DNA of 37,384 nucleotides from Planktothrix serta PCC 8927. GTDB taxonomy: Bacteria; Cyanobacteriota; Cyanobacteriia; Cyanobacteriales; Microcoleaceae. The first letter of the stretch is position 1; each line of letters begins with the position of its first letter. Under the pieces are notes generated by a model that did no database searches, was not told the DNA's origin, and saw nothing but the letters and a program-made list of their open reading frames with translations. A program made the translations under genes and the position numbers. Shown here piece by piece: positions 7,780-16,778 of the stretch. The stretch is taken from the NCBI RefSeq assembly GCF_900010725.2, contig NZ_LR734871.1:122496-159879 (forward strand), given 5' to 3'.

Positions 7780-8583
7780 TCAACCAACAACAAATTTAGG
7801 AAAGGTATCAAACCAAATGTCGGGATCAAAGGGAAACTCTGGATAACCGACACGCAAGAGGCAAAGGCCTTGGGCGGGGGCTGCATATTTAACGAGTTCT
7901 CGCCGTTCTTCAGCCCAGATGTCTCGAAATTCCTCTAGGGATCGTTCCCCGTTGCCCACCTGTACCAGCAACCCCACTAACAGCCGCATCATTCCATATA
8001 AAAATCCACTGGCTTGTACTTCAATATGGATGAAGGGTTCTTGGCGTTGACAACTGACGAACTGTACATCTACCCAAGCATGGGGGCGGGATGTGCCACT
8101 GCGTTGAAATGCAGATAAATGGTGATATCCCAGTAACTGTTCTAAGGCAGCTTGGATTAACTGTTCATCCAGAGGATGATGATAGTAATGCCAAGTGAAC
8201 GGACGGACAAATAGGTTGGGTCGAGCATCTGTATACAGGGTGTACCGATATCGACGCCATTTTGCCGAAAACCGAGCGTGCCAAGAGGAGGGAACGGAGG
8301 CTGATGCCCGAATTAACACATCCTCTGATAAGCGGTTGTTGAGAATGGTCGCCCAACGATAAGCCGGAATATAGTCCGGTGCCTGAAAGTGCGCCACTTG
8401 AGCCGCCGCATGAACTCCCGTATCTGTGCGACCCGCCCCGTGCAGTGTCACGGGAGTTTGAGTTACCGTTGCGATCGCGGTTTCAATTTCCTGCTGTACT
8501 GTGCGTTGATTCGGTTGTCGTTGCCAACCTTGAAAGTGAGTTCCCTGATACTGAATCACCAAGGCAATACGCTGTTGATCCAT
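7780..8583 (-). CDS. truA: tRNA pseudouridine(38-40) synthase
   Basis: TruA isomerises uridines 38, 39 and 40 in the anticodon arm of tRNAs to pseudouridine. The 267-residue protein begins with LVIQYQGTHFQGWQRQP (about 8-24) and carries the catalytic aspartate Asp54 in GAGRTDTGVHA. Later motifs are KWRRYRYTLY, the ASGFLYGMMRLLVG region and a C-terminal APAQGLCLLRV. A GTG at 8586 directly precedes the ATG at 8583; either could be used and no Shine-Dalgarno decides. It sits between rplQ and rplM, a normal cyanobacterial position, with repeat arrays upstream and a transposon-like gap downstream. Confidence 0.96.
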   Translation of the reverse strand: MDQQRIALVIQYQGTHFQGWQRQPNQRTVQQEIETAIATVTQTPVTLHGAGRTDTGVHAAAQVAHFQAPDYIPAYRWATILNNRLSEDVLIRASASVPSSWHARFSAKWRRYRYTLYTDARPNLFVRPFTWHYYHHPLDEQLIQAALEQLLGYHHLSAFQRSGTSRPHAWVDVQFVSCQRQEPFIHIEVQASGFLYGMMRLLVGLLVQVGNGERSLEEFRDIWAEERRELVKYAAPAQGLCLLRVGYPEFPFDPDIWFDTFPKFVVG

Positions 8584-8590
8584 CACATAA

Positions 8591-8750
8591 ATCAGTTGTC
8601 AGTCAACAGTTATCAGTTATCAGTTAAGACGTTATCAGTCATCAGGTAAGAATTAAAAATAGCTCATTAACTCTTAACTCCCGCACTGATAACTGTTGAC
8701 TGTTAACTCTTACACTGATAACTGTTAACTGATTACTGATTACTGATTAC
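8591..8750. repeat. mixed STRR arrays between rplQ and truA
   Basis: Runs of TTATCAG/TCAGTTA (8591-8646) and of GATAACT, GTTGACT and TGATTAC (about 8684-8750) fill almost the whole junction. The last TGATTAC unit contains the complement of the rplQ TAA stop at 8747-8749. Confidence 0.85.
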
Positions 8751-9097
8751 ACCAATTCAATAATTGCCATGTCTGCATTATCTCCCCGACGGCTTACTGT
8801 TCTAACAACACGGGTATAACCCCCATTGCGCGAGCCATAACGTTCTTGCGCCCCATCAAATAAGGCATGAACCAGTTGTTTATCATAGATATATCCCATG
8901 GCTTGGCGACGGGCAGCTAGGGAGCCGTCTTTAGCCAGGGTAATCATTTTTTCCGCTTCTGATTGTACCGCTTTCGCTCTAACTTTAGTGGTGGTGATTC
9001 GGCCATGACGAATCAGTTCGGTCGCCAGCGATCGCAGTAACGCTTTACGCTGATCAGCAGGTTTGCCCAGTTGGGGAACACGACAACGATGACGCAT
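8747..9097 (-). CDS. rplQ: 50S ribosomal protein L17
   Basis: L17 lies near the peptide exit tunnel of the large subunit. The 116-residue protein has the signature [20 protein letters not shown] at its N-terminus, [17 protein letters not shown] in the middle and [10 protein letters not shown] at the end, matching the short bacterial form. The ATG at 9097 is preceded by AAGG. It follows rpoA, as in most bacteria. Its stop codon coincides with the first unit of a heptamer repeat array. Confidence 0.98.
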   Translation of the reverse strand: MRHRCRVPQLGKPADQRKALLRSLATELIRHGRITTTKVRAKAVQSEAEKMITLAKDGSLAARRQAMGYIYDKQLVHALFDGAQERYGSRNGGYTRVVRTVSRRGDNADMAIIELV

Positions 9098-9131
9098 AAT
9101 TACCTTGAGGTAGAAAATGATTGAGTGGGTT

Positions 9132-9215
9132 TTATCAGTTATCAGTTATCAGTTATCAGTGTAAGATTTAAGAGTTATATTTTCTCTTTAACTGATTACT
9201 GATTACTGATTACTG
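9132..9215. repeat. STRR arrays between rpoA and rplQ
   Basis: Four TTATCAG units lie at 9132-9159 and about three TGATTAC-type units at 9189-9215, with an AT-rich spacer between them. No promoter or terminator is evident here. Confidence 0.85.
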
Positions 9216-9235
9216 AATTCGGTCAAACTGACTTC

Positions 9236-10195
9236 TCAAGATGATGAAGCCGTGGATTTAGAGGCTCGTTCTTGAGGTAGCGTAATTCCTAAGCGTTTTT
9301 GTAACGCTTCGATCACTTCTTCCGCAGACTTCTGACCGAAGTTTTTAATTTCTAATAGGTCTTCTTGAGTATAATCTCGTAAGTCTGCGACTGAGTTAAT
9401 TTGGGCGCGTTTGAGACAGTTGTAAGCTCGAACCGACAACTGTAGTTCTTCAATCGGGATTTGGCTGGTGGGATCAATATCATCATTCAGGTCACTTTTA
9501 ATCGATTCCAGCGTGATATCTTTCAACGGGGTGAACAAGTCCACCAGAATTGTCGAAGCTTGGCTGAGGGATTCTTGGGGTGTGAAACTCCCATTTGTCC
9601 AAATCTCCATGATCAGGCGGTCTTTTTCTAAAGACCCACCCACCCGTGCATCCTCAACGGTATAATTCACTTTCCGTACAGGCATAAACACAGCATCAAT
9701 TTGGAGAAAATCCAAAGCCATTGCTTCATCCCGGTTGCGCTCAACGGCTCGATACCCCGTACCCTTGTCAACTTGGAATTCCATTTCCAAGGTTGCTCCT
9801 GGAGCCAGAGTAGCGATATATTGGTTTTTGTCTACAACCTCAACTTCTGGAGGTAAATTAAAATGACCCGCCGTTACCGTCGCTGGGCCTTGGACGAGTA
9901 AGCGGCCAATTTGTTTTTGATGGGTATAGCTCTTGAGTACAACTTCCTTGAGGTTGAGCAGAATTTCCAAAACATCTTCTCTTACCCCTGGAATCGTTGC
10001 AAACTCATGATTAACACCAGCAACCCGTACTGATGTAATGGCTGTTCCTTCTAAGTTCGAGAGTAAAACCCGTCTTAGAGCATTGCCAACCGTTGTCCCT
10101 TGACCCCGTTCCAAAGGTTCCAAGACGAATTTCCCGTACTGACTCCGGTCTGTATCAGTGCTCGATTCAATACACTCAATCTTAAACTGCGCCAC
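9236..10195 (-). CDS. rpoA: DNA-directed RNA polymerase alpha subunit
   Basis: Alpha dimerises to nucleate RNA polymerase assembly, and its C-terminal domain contacts promoter UP elements and activators. The N-terminal domain (1-235) has GKFVLEPLERGQGTTVGNAL and RRVLLSNLEGTAIT; the C-terminal domain (about 250-319) carries the helix-hairpin-helix region YNCLKRAQINSVADL and LLEIKNFGQKSAEEV. The frame stays open upstream to 10360, but the GTG at 10195 is preferred: a GGGAGG lies seven bases before it, and it gives the family start M-AQFKIECIES and the normal length of 319 residues. A 134-base gap separates it from rpsK. No rpsD lies in front, unlike in E. coli. Confidence 0.98.
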   Translation of the reverse strand: MAQFKIECIESSTDTDRSQYGKFVLEPLERGQGTTVGNALRRVLLSNLEGTAITSVRVAGVNHEFATIPGVREDVLEILLNLKEVVLKSYTHQKQIGRLLVQGPATVTAGHFNLPPEVEVVDKNQYIATLAPGATLEMEFQVDKGTGYRAVERNRDEAMALDFLQIDAVFMPVRKVNYTVEDARVGGSLEKDRLIMEIWTNGSFTPQESLSQASTILVDLFTPLKDITLESIKSDLNDDIDPTSQIPIEELQLSVRAYNCLKRAQINSVADLRDYTQEDLLEIKNFGQKSAEEVIEALQKRLGITLPQERASKSTASSS

Positions 10196-10329
10196 CGATG
10201 GACCTCCCTTCTCCATTGAACCCCAAAATGAATTGACAATATCAGGTAGAGAATGAAACCCTAGGGAGTGTTCATTCTTCCTAGAAGAGACGCGAGATTC
10301 CGCGCCTGTAACGTTCATGAGCGCTGTAA

Positions 10330-10722
10330 TTAAACGCGGCGTCGTTTGGGGGGACGGCAACCATTATGGGGAATTGGAGTAATATCTCGAATCAGGGTAA
10401 TTTCTAAACCAGCCCCTTGCAGCGCCCGAATCGCCGTTTCTCGACCTGCACCTGGCCCACTGACCATGACTTCTACTTGACGCATTCCTTGATCATTAGC
10501 TCGGCGTCCGGCATTTTCTGCTGCCGTTTGAGCGGCGAAAGGAGTTCCCTTTTTTGCCCCTTTAAATCCCGTAGACCCGGCGGAAGCCCAGGAAATGACC
10601 TCTCCATTGGGGTCAGTAATCGTTACAATCGTATTGTTGAAGGTGGATTGAATGTAGGCTACCCCATTCGGAACGTTACGTTTTTGCTTTTTAGGCCCTG
10701 TTTTTTTCGTTTGTCGCGCCAT
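10330..10722 (-). CDS. rpsK: 30S ribosomal protein S11
   Basis: S11 is a platform protein of the small subunit near the mRNA exit. The 130-residue protein carries [31 protein letters not shown] and the invariant C-terminal [19 protein letters not shown] basic, lysine-rich N-terminus ([14 protein letters not shown]) is present. The ATG at 10722 is used. It lies between rpsM and rpoA in the alpha section of the operon. Confidence 0.98.
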   Translation of the reverse strand: MARQTKKTGPKKQKRNVPNGVAYIQSTFNNTIVTITDPNGEVISWASAGSTGFKGAKKGTPFAAQTAAENAGRRANDQGMRQVEVMVSGPGAGRETAIRALQGAGLEITLIRDITPIPHNGCRPPKRRRV

Positions 10723-10815
10723 AGTAATCTCGTTTACAATTTTCGCATTCGGTGAGTTTAAGAGACCTGCTGGTCTTAAATCAGCAGTTCTTGTCGGTTG
10801 AAACGCCCTGGCTAT

Positions 10816-11196
10816 TTATTTCTTGGCCGCAGCTTTTTTCTTACCAGCAACGGTACGGCGAACACCCCGACGGGTTCTAGCGTTCGTTCTCGTGCGCTGA
10901 CCCCTCACAGGCAGACCTAAACGATGGCGACGCCCTCGATAGGTGCCGATATCCATGAGGCGCTTGATGTTCATCGCCTCCATCCGTCGCAAATCCCCTT
11001 CCACCTGATACAGTTGAATGGCTGCCCGTAGGGCGGCAACATCAGCATCATTTAGATCTTTAATCCGGGTATCAGGATTGACACCCGTGTCTTTGAGAAT
11101 TTGTTGAGACCGTGAAAGTCCAATTCCAAAAATGTAAGTTAGACCGATTTCAACACGTTTATCTCGTGGAAGGTCTACTCCGGCTATCCGTGCCAC
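10816..11196 (-). CDS. rpsM: 30S ribosomal protein S13
   Basis: S13 sits in the small-subunit head and contacts L5 and the P-site tRNA. The start codon is GTG at 11196, giving the universal N-terminus [20 protein letters not shown]; a GGGAG lies nine bases upstream. The helix-turn segment [14 protein letters not shown] and the basic C-terminal [18 protein letters not shown] are clear, and the tail ends in a lysine/alanine cluster (KKKAAAKK). Length is 126 residues, normal for the family. It is preceded by a 283-base gap after rpmJ. Confidence 0.98.
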   Translation of the reverse strand: MARIAGVDLPRDKRVEIGLTYIFGIGLSRSQQILKDTGVNPDTRIKDLNDADVAALRAAIQLYQVEGDLRRMEAMNIKRLMDIGTYRGRRHRLGLPVRGQRTRTNARTRRGVRRTVAGKKKAAAKK

Positions 11197-11406
11197 AATG
11201 AACGTCTCCCTTTAAAATGTACAACCACGACAATGCCTAAATCATGCAGTAAAATGATAGGCAATTAGTTGATCCCCAATCTGCTGAATGGCTTGGGCTA
11301 CTTGGCAGGTTGAAGCTACTGTACTGATTTCAACTGCACACTCTTTCACGTTGGAAGGAATGATCTTGTAGCTACTCCTTAAGACTTAACAAGGGATGGA
11401 GGCTTG

Positions 11407-11424
11407 TTCAAGTGTAAACTTGAA
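11407..11424 (-). other. small hairpin in the rpmJ-rpsM gap
   Basis: TTCAAGT and ACTTGAA form a perfect seven-base-pair stem with a four-base loop, 55 bases after the rpmJ stop. It has no T-run. It could be an mRNA processing or regulatory stem within the 283-base gap 11197-11479, which otherwise shows nothing that I can assign. Confidence 0.35.
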
Positions 11425-11479
11425 GCACAGCATTTTAAGTTGTTGAGTCTGTTTCCCATTCTCAGGACGACCTAGGTTA

Positions 11480-11593
11480 TTAGCCTTGGCGTTGTTTATG
11501 CTTGGGGTTAGAACAAATCACCATTACCCGCCCTCGACGACGGATAACGCGACATTTTTCACAAATCTTGCGGACTGATGCTCTAACTTTCAT
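11480..11593 (-). CDS. rpmJ: 50S ribosomal protein L36, zinc-binding type
   Basis: This 37-residue gene is easily missed because of its size. It encodes [20 protein letters not shown], then [17 protein letters not shown]. The zinc ligands of the C+ form are all present: Cys11, Cys14, Cys27 and His32. L36 helps fold 23S rRNA in the large subunit. The ATG is at 11593 and the TAA ends at 11480. It sits between infA and rpsM, as in most bacteria. Confidence 0.98.
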   Translation of the reverse strand: MKVRASVRKICEKCRVIRRRGRVMVICSNPKHKQRQG

Positions 11594-11697
11594 GCCAATT
11601 TGAGCGACACTACAACAAATTTATTATTATATCACTGAAAGCCTGATTTTTATCTAGTTTAACCCTTACCCCAAAGGCTAAGGGATAAGATTTCAAT

Positions 11698-11922
11698 CTA
11701 TTTTTTCCGTAGACGATAGGTGATTCTGCCTTTGGTCAAGTCATAGGGGGTTAATTCAACTTTGACTCGATCTCCGGGCAGAATCTTAATATAATTCCGA
11801 CGAATTTTTCCAGAGATATGCGCCAAGACATTAAACCCATTATCCAAATCTACGCGAAACATAGCATTGGGAAGGGATTCAGTGACTGTCCCTTCCATTT
11901 CAATGAGATCTTGTTTAGCCAA
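11698..11922 (-). CDS. infA: translation initiation factor IF-1
   Basis: IF-1 binds the ribosomal A site during initiation. The 74-residue protein is a single OB-fold of the S1 type, with [38 protein letters not shown] and the C-terminal [15 protein letters not shown]. The start is TTG at 11922: only this codon gives the invariant [12 protein letters not shown]-terminus, and GAGGT lies nine bases upstream. The next ATG would remove eight residues of the first strand. Use of TTG suggests modest initiation strength, perhaps to set IF-1 below the ribosomal proteins. A 312-base gap separates it from adk. Confidence 0.97.
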   Translation of the reverse strand: MAKQDLIEMEGTVTESLPNAMFRVDLDNGFNVLAHISGKIRRNYIKILPGDRVKVELTPYDLTKGRITYRLRKK

Positions 11923-12029
11923 GTTGTTTTTACCTCAATTCAACAATCTATCCCCTCGATCAACCAATGACCGAGATTTGCTCATCTGATGATGTTCAGA
12001 AATCCGAGTTTAAACGCATTTCTTAACAT

Positions 12030-12038
12030 ATTTTATCA
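12030..12038 (-). promoter_or_regulatory. possible extended -10 promoter for infA-rpmJ
   Basis: On the minus strand TGATAAAAT fits an extended -10 (TGn plus TAAAAT, five of six consensus bases). A TTGACA at 12070-12065 is 29 bases away, too far for a paired -35. It lies 108 bases before the infA start, in a 312-base gap (11923-12234) where nothing else is recognisable. An internal promoter is plausible but weakly supported. Confidence 0.3.
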
Positions 12039-12234
12039 AAAATTCGAGCGTAATCTCTGTTTTTTGTCAATCTCTTGGTTGTAATTTTTATTCAAACCGA
12101 GGGTAAACAAACGGGTGAGGGGAGATGTTGACTTGACTTTATTAGTAACTTCAGCCCGATCACTTCCAACTTAGCACTCCTAGCTGAGGATGACTGCCAA
12201 AAATTACTAAAACTTTCTGGCTCAAAAAGATTTC

Positions 12235-12804
12235 CTAAGCAGAAACAACCTGTCTCAACTCCTGAGTAACTTCATCCATAGAACGATTACCGTCAATATG
12301 GTGAAGTTGCTGGCGTTCCCCATAGTAATCAATTAAAGGAGCCGTTTGTTCCCGATACACTTGTAAACGGTGACGAATGATTTCCTCATGATCATCCTGA
12401 CGTCCTCTAGCCAATAATCGCTCTACTAGAATCTCATCAGGAACATCCAGATTAATCACCCGAAGCTCTCTCGCCTCTTTTTCAGCTTGGCTATCCCCAG
12501 GGAGTACAGTCGTTGCCACAAAATCAGCTTGAAAAACATTTCGGGGAAACCCGTCTAAAACCCAACCGTTTTGAGCATCGGATTGTTCCAGTCGATGCTG
12601 CACCATATCCAAGATCAGTTGATCAGGAACCAATTCGCCGCGTTCCATATAGTCCTTGGCTTTTTGACCCAGATCTGTTTCTTGAGTAACATGGGCGCGT
12701 AAAATTTCACCCGTTGAGATATGAGGAATCTCAAAACTCTCAGCGATTATCGCTGCTTGAGTGCCTTTACCTGCCCCTGGAGGGCCGAGAAAAATCAACC
12801 GCAC
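12235..12804 (-). CDS. adk: adenylate kinase
   Basis: Adk interconverts ATP plus AMP and two ADP in the cytoplasm. The 189-residue protein has the P-loop GPPGAGKGTQ (7-16), the AMP-site segment PHISTGEILRAHV, DGFPRN, and VERLLARGRQDD followed directly by EEIIRHRLQVYREQ. The LID is therefore the short form without the zinc-like insert. The start is GTG at 12804, whose G is the last base of the secY TAG stop (TAGTG), so translation is probably coupled. The secY-adk-infA order is typical of the spc section. Confidence 0.97.
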   Translation of the reverse strand: MRLIFLGPPGAGKGTQAAIIAESFEIPHISTGEILRAHVTQETDLGQKAKDYMERGELVPDQLILDMVQHRLEQSDAQNGWVLDGFPRNVFQADFVATTVLPGDSQAEKEARELRVINLDVPDEILVERLLARGRQDDHEEIIRHRLQVYREQTAPLIDYYGERQQLHHIDGNRSMDEVTQELRQVVSA

Positions 12805-14111
12805 TATTTTTTCACCATTCCTTCATATCGTTGAGAAATCACATAGGTTTGCACCTGTTTAGCCGTATCAATCGCTACCCCGACCAAAATCAGGAGAGAG
12901 GTAGCTCCAAAGCCTCGAAAAGTCGGGACTCGTGTGGCACTCTCAACAATGGTTGGAATAATGGCAACTAAACCTAAAAAGATAGCGCCCAAAAACGTCA
13001 AGCGATTTAAAACTCGCTCAATGTACTCACTGGTGGCGCGACCTGGACGAATACCGGGAACACTAGCACCCATTTTCTTCAGGTTCTGTGCCATATCTAC
13101 AGGGTTCATAATTAATGAAGCGTAGAAATAGCTAAAGAACACAATCAAAAACAAGTAGAAAAGGGCATACACCCAAGGCGTTGAACCACTAGGCGTGAGA
13201 GCCGTTGCAATTTGAATCAGAATCGGATTGTTCGTAAATTGAGACAAGGAGGCAGGCAAGATCAATACCGCCGAGGCAAAAATAATCGGCATCACACCCC
13301 CTTGATTTAATCGCAGAGGCAGATAGCTGGTTTTTTCTCGGTATAATTTCCGGCCAACTTGACGACGAGCCGAAACAATCGGAATTCGCCGAGTCCCTTC
13401 CTGAACAAACACAATCCCAACAATCATCGCCAGGAAAACGATTAACAGCAGAATCACCCGACCGACAATTGCCTGATCACCGCTTTGAGCTAACTCAAAG
13501 GTATTTCCTAGGGATGTGGGTAATACTGCCACAATTCCTAGAAAAATCAGTAAAGAAGCACCATTCCCAATTCCGCGTTCAGTGATCAGTTCCGAGAGCC
13601 ACATCACAAACATCGATCCCGCCACTAGAGCCAGAACGACTTGAACTTGGAACAGGGGGCCAGGATTATTCGCAAAGGGATTAATCCAAATGGCAATTCC
13701 CACGCTTTGTAATACGGCCCAGCCTAATGCCACATAGCGAGTAATTTGGGAAATCTTGCGCCGTCCGGCTTCTCCCTCGTTTTTCTGGAGATCTTCGAGA
13801 CTCGGTAAAGCAGCCGTCATCAATTGCATGATGATGGAGGCATTAATATAGGGCAAAATTCCTAGGGCAAAAATTCCCAGAGCCGAAAGTCCGCCTCCAG
13901 AAAATAAATCGAGAAATCCAATTAACGGACTACCTTGAATAGCCCCCGAAAAACTGGCGCGATCAATACCTGGAATCGGGAGGAATACACCTACACGCAC
14001 CAGGATGAGTAAGCCAATGGTGACTAAAATCCGACCTCTTAGACCAGCAGCTTGTGCCATCTGCAAGAAGGTTTCCTGTGCAGTTGGCGCTTTGTCTCGA
14101 CTAACGACCAT
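12804..14111 (-). CDS. secY: protein translocase subunit SecY
   Basis: SecY is the channel of the Sec translocon in the cytoplasmic and probably the thylakoid membrane. The 435-residue protein has about ten hydrophobic segments, starting with GRILVTIGLLILVRVGVFLP. Recognisable motifs are the plug region PGIDRASF, LGILPYINASIIMQLMT, GNGASLLIFLGIV and GIRPGRATSEYIERVLNRLT in the cytoplasmic loops. The ATG at 14111 has GAGG about nine bases upstream. It follows rplO across a gap made almost wholly of heptamer repeats and overlaps adk by one base. Confidence 0.98.
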   Translation of the reverse strand: MVVSRDKAPTAQETFLQMAQAAGLRGRILVTIGLLILVRVGVFLPIPGIDRASFSGAIQGSPLIGFLDLFSGGGLSALGIFALGILPYINASIIMQLMTAALPSLEDLQKNEGEAGRRKISQITRYVALGWAVLQSVGIAIWINPFANNPGPLFQVQVVLALVAGSMFVMWLSELITERGIGNGASLLIFLGIVAVLPTSLGNTFELAQSGDQAIVGRVILLLIVFLAMIVGIVFVQEGTRRIPIVSARRQVGRKLYREKTSYLPLRLNQGGVMPIIFASAVLILPASLSQFTNNPILIQIATALTPSGSTPWVYALFYLFLIVFFSYFYASLIMNPVDMAQNLKKMGASVPGIRPGRATSEYIERVLNRLTFLGAIFLGLVAIIPTIVESATRVPTFRGFGATSLLILVGVAIDTAKQVQTYVISQRYEGMVKK

Positions 14112-14123
14112 GAAGGACTACCT

Positions 14124-14219
14124 CAATCAGTAATCAGTAATCAGTTGTCAGTTGTCAGTTGTCAGTTAAAGATCAACAGTCAACAGTCAACAGTCAACAG
14201 TCAACAGTCAACAGTCAAC
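14124..14219. repeat. STRR arrays between rplO and secY
   Basis: TAATCAG and TTGTCAG units (14126-14167) are followed by six perfect TCAACAG units (14173-14214). Read on the coding (minus) strand the last array is CTGTTGA, and the first unit after rplO provides that gene's TGA stop. Confidence 0.9.
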
Positions 14220-14667
14220 TATTTCCTGATAACTCACAAGTCCCGCCTGCGGCTTCAATTTTGGTACGGGCACCTTGAGTAAAAGCAGCTGCTTCTATCC
14301 GTAGAGCCACATTCAGTTCCCCATTCCCCAAAATTTTCAGAGGGCCACGACTTGCGGTCAGGAGTCCTGCTTCTAGTAAGGAAGCTAGAGTCACCTCTGT
14401 ATTTGCAGACAGGGATGCCAACTGACATACATTAATCGTAGTGTACTGTTTCCGATTAACGACAGGGAAGCCCTTGAGTTTAGGAAGACGTCGATATAAA
14501 GGATTTTGACCGCCTTCAAAGCCGGGGCGAGTGCTGTGACCGGAACGAGAGTTTTGACCTCGCATCCCTTTACCACAGCTTGCACCTTGACCAGCAGAGA
14601 TCCCACGACCTAGGCGACGACCGCGTTTGCGAGAGCCCGGTTTGGGTATAGCATCGTTGAGTCTCAT
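14215..14667 (-). CDS. rplO: 50S ribosomal protein L15
   Basis: L15 is a late-assembly protein of the large subunit. The 150-residue protein has the glycine/arginine-rich N-terminal extension [20 protein letters not shown] followed by [13 protein letters not shown], then [19 protein letters not shown] and the globular C-terminal domain ending AAGGTCEL. Three further residues (GNS-type end) and the stop codon lie at the edge of a CTGTTGA heptamer array, so the repeat appears to have replaced the original terminus. The ATG at 14667 is used. It follows rpsE directly; rpmD (L30) is absent here, as is usual in cyanobacteria. Confidence 0.97.
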   Translation of the reverse strand: MRLNDAIPKPGSRKRGRRLGRGISAGQGASCGKGMRGQNSRSGHSTRPGFEGGQNPLYRRLPKLKGFPVVNRKQYTTINVCQLASLSANTEVTLASLLEAGLLTASRGPLKILGNGELNVALRIEAAAFTQGARTKIEAAGGTCELSGNS

Positions 14668-14706
14668 GATTGCTTATACTTAAACAGTTTCAGATGGTTA
14701 ACGGAA

Positions 14707-15246
14707 TTAAGCGTAAAGATGCTCAATGGGAATTCCCCGCTCTTTGGCAACATCCGCGAAGGTTCGTAATGATTGCAAAGCGTTAATTGTGGCTCTGGCA
14801 TTATTCAGAGGGTTGCTAGAACCGAGTTGTTTCGCTAAGATATTGCGAACGCCAGCCAGTTCTAAAACGGTACGCACGGCTCCCCCGGCAATTACCCCTG
14901 TCCCTGGAGCAGCCGGACGCATCATGACTTGAGCGCCTCCTCCTGCACCGTTGACGGGATGGGGAATTGAATTAGCTTTGGTTAAGGGAACCTCGACAAC
15001 GTTTTTACGACCGTCAGCGACCCCTTTTCTCACGGCTCCAATCACATCGGCGGCTTTACCGACACCGACACCGACTTGGCCTTTTTCATTGCCGACAATC
15101 ACCACAGCCCGAAAGCTGAGTTTTTTACCGCCTTTTACCACTTTAGTCACACGACGGATTTGGACAACCCGTTCCTGCCACTCGACTTCTTTTTCTTTGG
15201 TGCGGCTACCTTTTTTGCTGTTGCGCCGCTGTTGCTGCTCTGCCAT
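14707..15246 (-). CDS. rpsE: 30S ribosomal protein S5
   Basis: S5 helps control decoding accuracy and mRNA entry in the small subunit. The 179-residue protein has a charged N-terminal extension ([14 protein letters not shown]), the double-stranded RNA-binding domain [19 protein letters not shown] with [18 protein letters not shown], and the C-terminal domain with [18 protein letters not shown] and [13 protein letters not shown]. The ATG at 15246 has AGGAT nine bases upstream. It lies between rplR and rplO. Confidence 0.98.
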   Translation of the reverse strand: MAEQQQRRNSKKGSRTKEKEVEWQERVVQIRRVTKVVKGGKKLSFRAVVIVGNEKGQVGVGVGKAADVIGAVRKGVADGRKNVVEVPLTKANSIPHPVNGAGGGAQVMMRPAAPGTGVIAGGAVRTVLELAGVRNILAKQLGSSNPLNNARATINALQSLRTFADVAKERGIPIEHLYA

Positions 15247-15277
15247 ATTTTTAATATCCTGATCAACATTGAGATGT

Positions 15278-15320
15278 TAACTATTGACCGTTAACGGTTA
15301 ACCGTTAACCGTCTACCGAC
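15278..15320. repeat. GTTAACC STRR array between rplR and rpsE
   Basis: Three to four degenerate GTTAACC/GTTAACG units (CGTTAACGGTTAACCGTTAA) lie in the 81-base gap between these two genes. They belong to the same family as the array at 18841-18868. Confidence 0.75.
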
Positions 15321-15327
15321 AACCCAA

Positions 15328-15690
15328 TTAGAAGTCTAAGCCAGCTTCTCGGGCTGCATCAGCTAAGGCTTTGACGCGGCCGTGATAGATATATCCGCCC
15401 CGATCAAAAACCACTTTTTTGATCCCCTTAGCGACCGCGCGTTCAGCAATTAATTGACCGATTTTCACCGAAGCATCGCAGCTTGAGGCTGATAAATCTT
15501 CCGATTTAAAACCGGGTTCGACAGTAGAAGCGGCTGCTAAAGTATGCTGTTTCGTATCATCAATCACCTGCACATAAATATGCTGGTTGGAGCGAAACAC
15601 CGCTAATCTTGGCCGTTCAGCCGTTCCAAACACCTTAACCCGAACTCGCCGATGACGACGATCGCGGGATTCTTGACGAGTTAGTTTCAT
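15328..15690 (-). CDS. rplR: 50S ribosomal protein L18
   Basis: L18 binds 5S rRNA in the central protuberance together with L5. The 120-residue protein has the basic N-terminus [18 protein letters not shown], then [20 protein letters not shown], and ends [20 protein letters not shown] followed by REAGLDF, matching the family closely. The ATG at 15690 lies three bases after the rplF stop, so the two are likely coupled. Confidence 0.98.
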   Translation of the reverse strand: MKLTRQESRDRRHRRVRVKVFGTAERPRLAVFRSNQHIYVQVIDDTKQHTLAAASTVEPGFKSEDLSASSCDASVKIGQLIAERAVAKGIKKVVFDRGGYIYHGRVKALADAAREAGLDF

Positions 15691-15693
15691 AAT

Positions 15694-16242
15694 TTATTTT
15701 TTCCCACCCTTACCAGTTTTACCAGCTTTGCGTCTGACCACTTCGCCTTGATAACGAATGCCTTTACCCTTATAGGGTTCTGGGGGACGTACAGCACGAA
15801 CGCGGGCTGCGGTATTACCGACAATTTCTTTGTCAATCCCGCTAATAATGACGTTAGTGTTGTTTTCAACAGCAACGCGAATACCTTCCGGGGGTATGAT
15901 TTCCACAGGTTTGCTGTAACCCACGTTTAAAATCAGGTTTGTACCTTGCACGGCTGCACGATAACCGACCCCTTGGATTTCTAAGCGACGTTCAAAGCCA
16001 TTGGAAACCCCTTCAACCATATTGGAAACCAGGGTTCGACACAGACCATGACGCTGACGAGCGGTGCGAGACTCGGAAGCCCGTTTGACATTGACGGTTT
16101 CTCCTTCCTGTTCCACCACCACTTCCGGGGGGAGTACACGCGAGAGTTCACCCTTGGGGCCTTTAACCGTAACCTCTTGACCATTAATGGTGAGGGTGAC
16201 TTGCTTGGGTACAGAAATTGGACGTTTACCAATTCTAGACAT
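15694..16242 (-). CDS. rplF: 50S ribosomal protein L6
   Basis: L6 sits near the sarcin-ricin loop and the factor-binding site. The 182-residue protein has two tandem alpha-beta repeats and starts [20 protein letters not shown]. The signature [20 protein letters not shown] is near the end, followed by a short lysine/glycine-rich tail. The ATG at 16242 is used. A 112-base repeat-filled gap separates it from rpsH upstream; rplR follows by three bases. Confidence 0.98.
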   Translation of the reverse strand: MSRIGKRPISVPKQVTLTINGQEVTVKGPKGELSRVLPPEVVVEQEGETVNVKRASESRTARQRHGLCRTLVSNMVEGVSNGFERRLEIQGVGYRAAVQGTNLILNVGYSKPVEIIPPEGIRVAVENNTNVIISGIDKEIVGNTAARVRAVRPPEPYKGKGIRYQGEVVRRKAGKTGKGGKK

Positions 16243-16289
16243 AGTTATCTCATTTGTTGGTACTTAAACTGTTGAGGTGTTGACTTTTA

Positions 16290-16352
16290 GCCGTCGGCTG
16301 TTGAGGTGTTGACTGTTGACTGTTGGCCGTTAACCGTCAACCGTCAACCGTC
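16290..16352. repeat. STRR arrays between rpsH and rplF
   Basis: Units of TGTTGAC, GTTGACT and GTCAACC (the last three perfect near 16333-16353) fill most of this junction. The array ends within a few bases of the rpsH stop at 16355. Confidence 0.8.
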
Positions 16353-16354
16353 AA

Positions 16355-16756
16355 CTACCAAATGTAACAAAGCACTTCACCACCAAGTCCTTGGCGTCGA
16401 GCTTCGCGGTCAGTCATTACACCATGAGACGTGGAAATAATCGCCACGCCAATACCACCTAATACGCGAGGGAGTTCTTTGCGGTTGCGATACACTCGCA
16501 AACCCGGTCGGCTGACTCGCTGTAATTTTTGAATGGTGGGAGCCTTGGTTTTGGAGTTGTACTTGAGAGAGACAACCAAGAATTTTTTAATGCCTTCGCC
16601 TGTTTCTTCAAAATCTGCAATAAAGCCTTCGTGTTTTAGAACTTGGGCAATACTACGAGTCATTTTTGTAGCAGGAATTTGTGTAGTTTGATGCCGCGCC
16701 ATGCAAGAATTGCGAATGCGCGTCAACATATCCGCAATGGTATCGTTTGCCGCCAT
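16355..16756 (-). CDS. rpsH: 30S ribosomal protein S8
   Basis: S8 binds the central domain of 16S rRNA early in assembly. The 133-residue protein starts [20 protein letters not shown] and ends [20 protein letters not shown] then VLCYIW, the standard S8 signature. The ATG at 16756 has GAGGA about six bases upstream. It follows rplE by 22 bases; rpsN, which lies between these two genes in E. coli, is absent here. Confidence 0.98.
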   Translation of the reverse strand: MAANDTIADMLTRIRNSCMARHQTTQIPATKMTRSIAQVLKHEGFIADFEETGEGIKKFLVVSLKYNSKTKAPTIQKLQRVSRPGLRVYRNRKELPRVLGGIGVAIISTSHGVMTDREARRQGLGGEVLCYIW

Positions 16757-16778
16757 AGTTTCCTCGTTACTTTACTCC

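Noticed and set aside
10196-10360. N-terminal extension of rpoA by 55 residues
   Set aside because: The GTG at 10195 has a GGGAGG at ideal spacing and gives the conserved N-terminus; the extension has no similarity to alpha subunits.
12030-12070. TTGACA at 12070-12065 paired with TAAAAT as a full promoter of infA
   Set aside because: The 29-base spacing is far outside the 16-19 range; only an extended -10 is retained, at low confidence.
14124-14219. CRISPR-like array
   Set aside because: The units are only seven bases long with no spacers; these are STRR tandem repeats. No CRISPR array occurs in the window.
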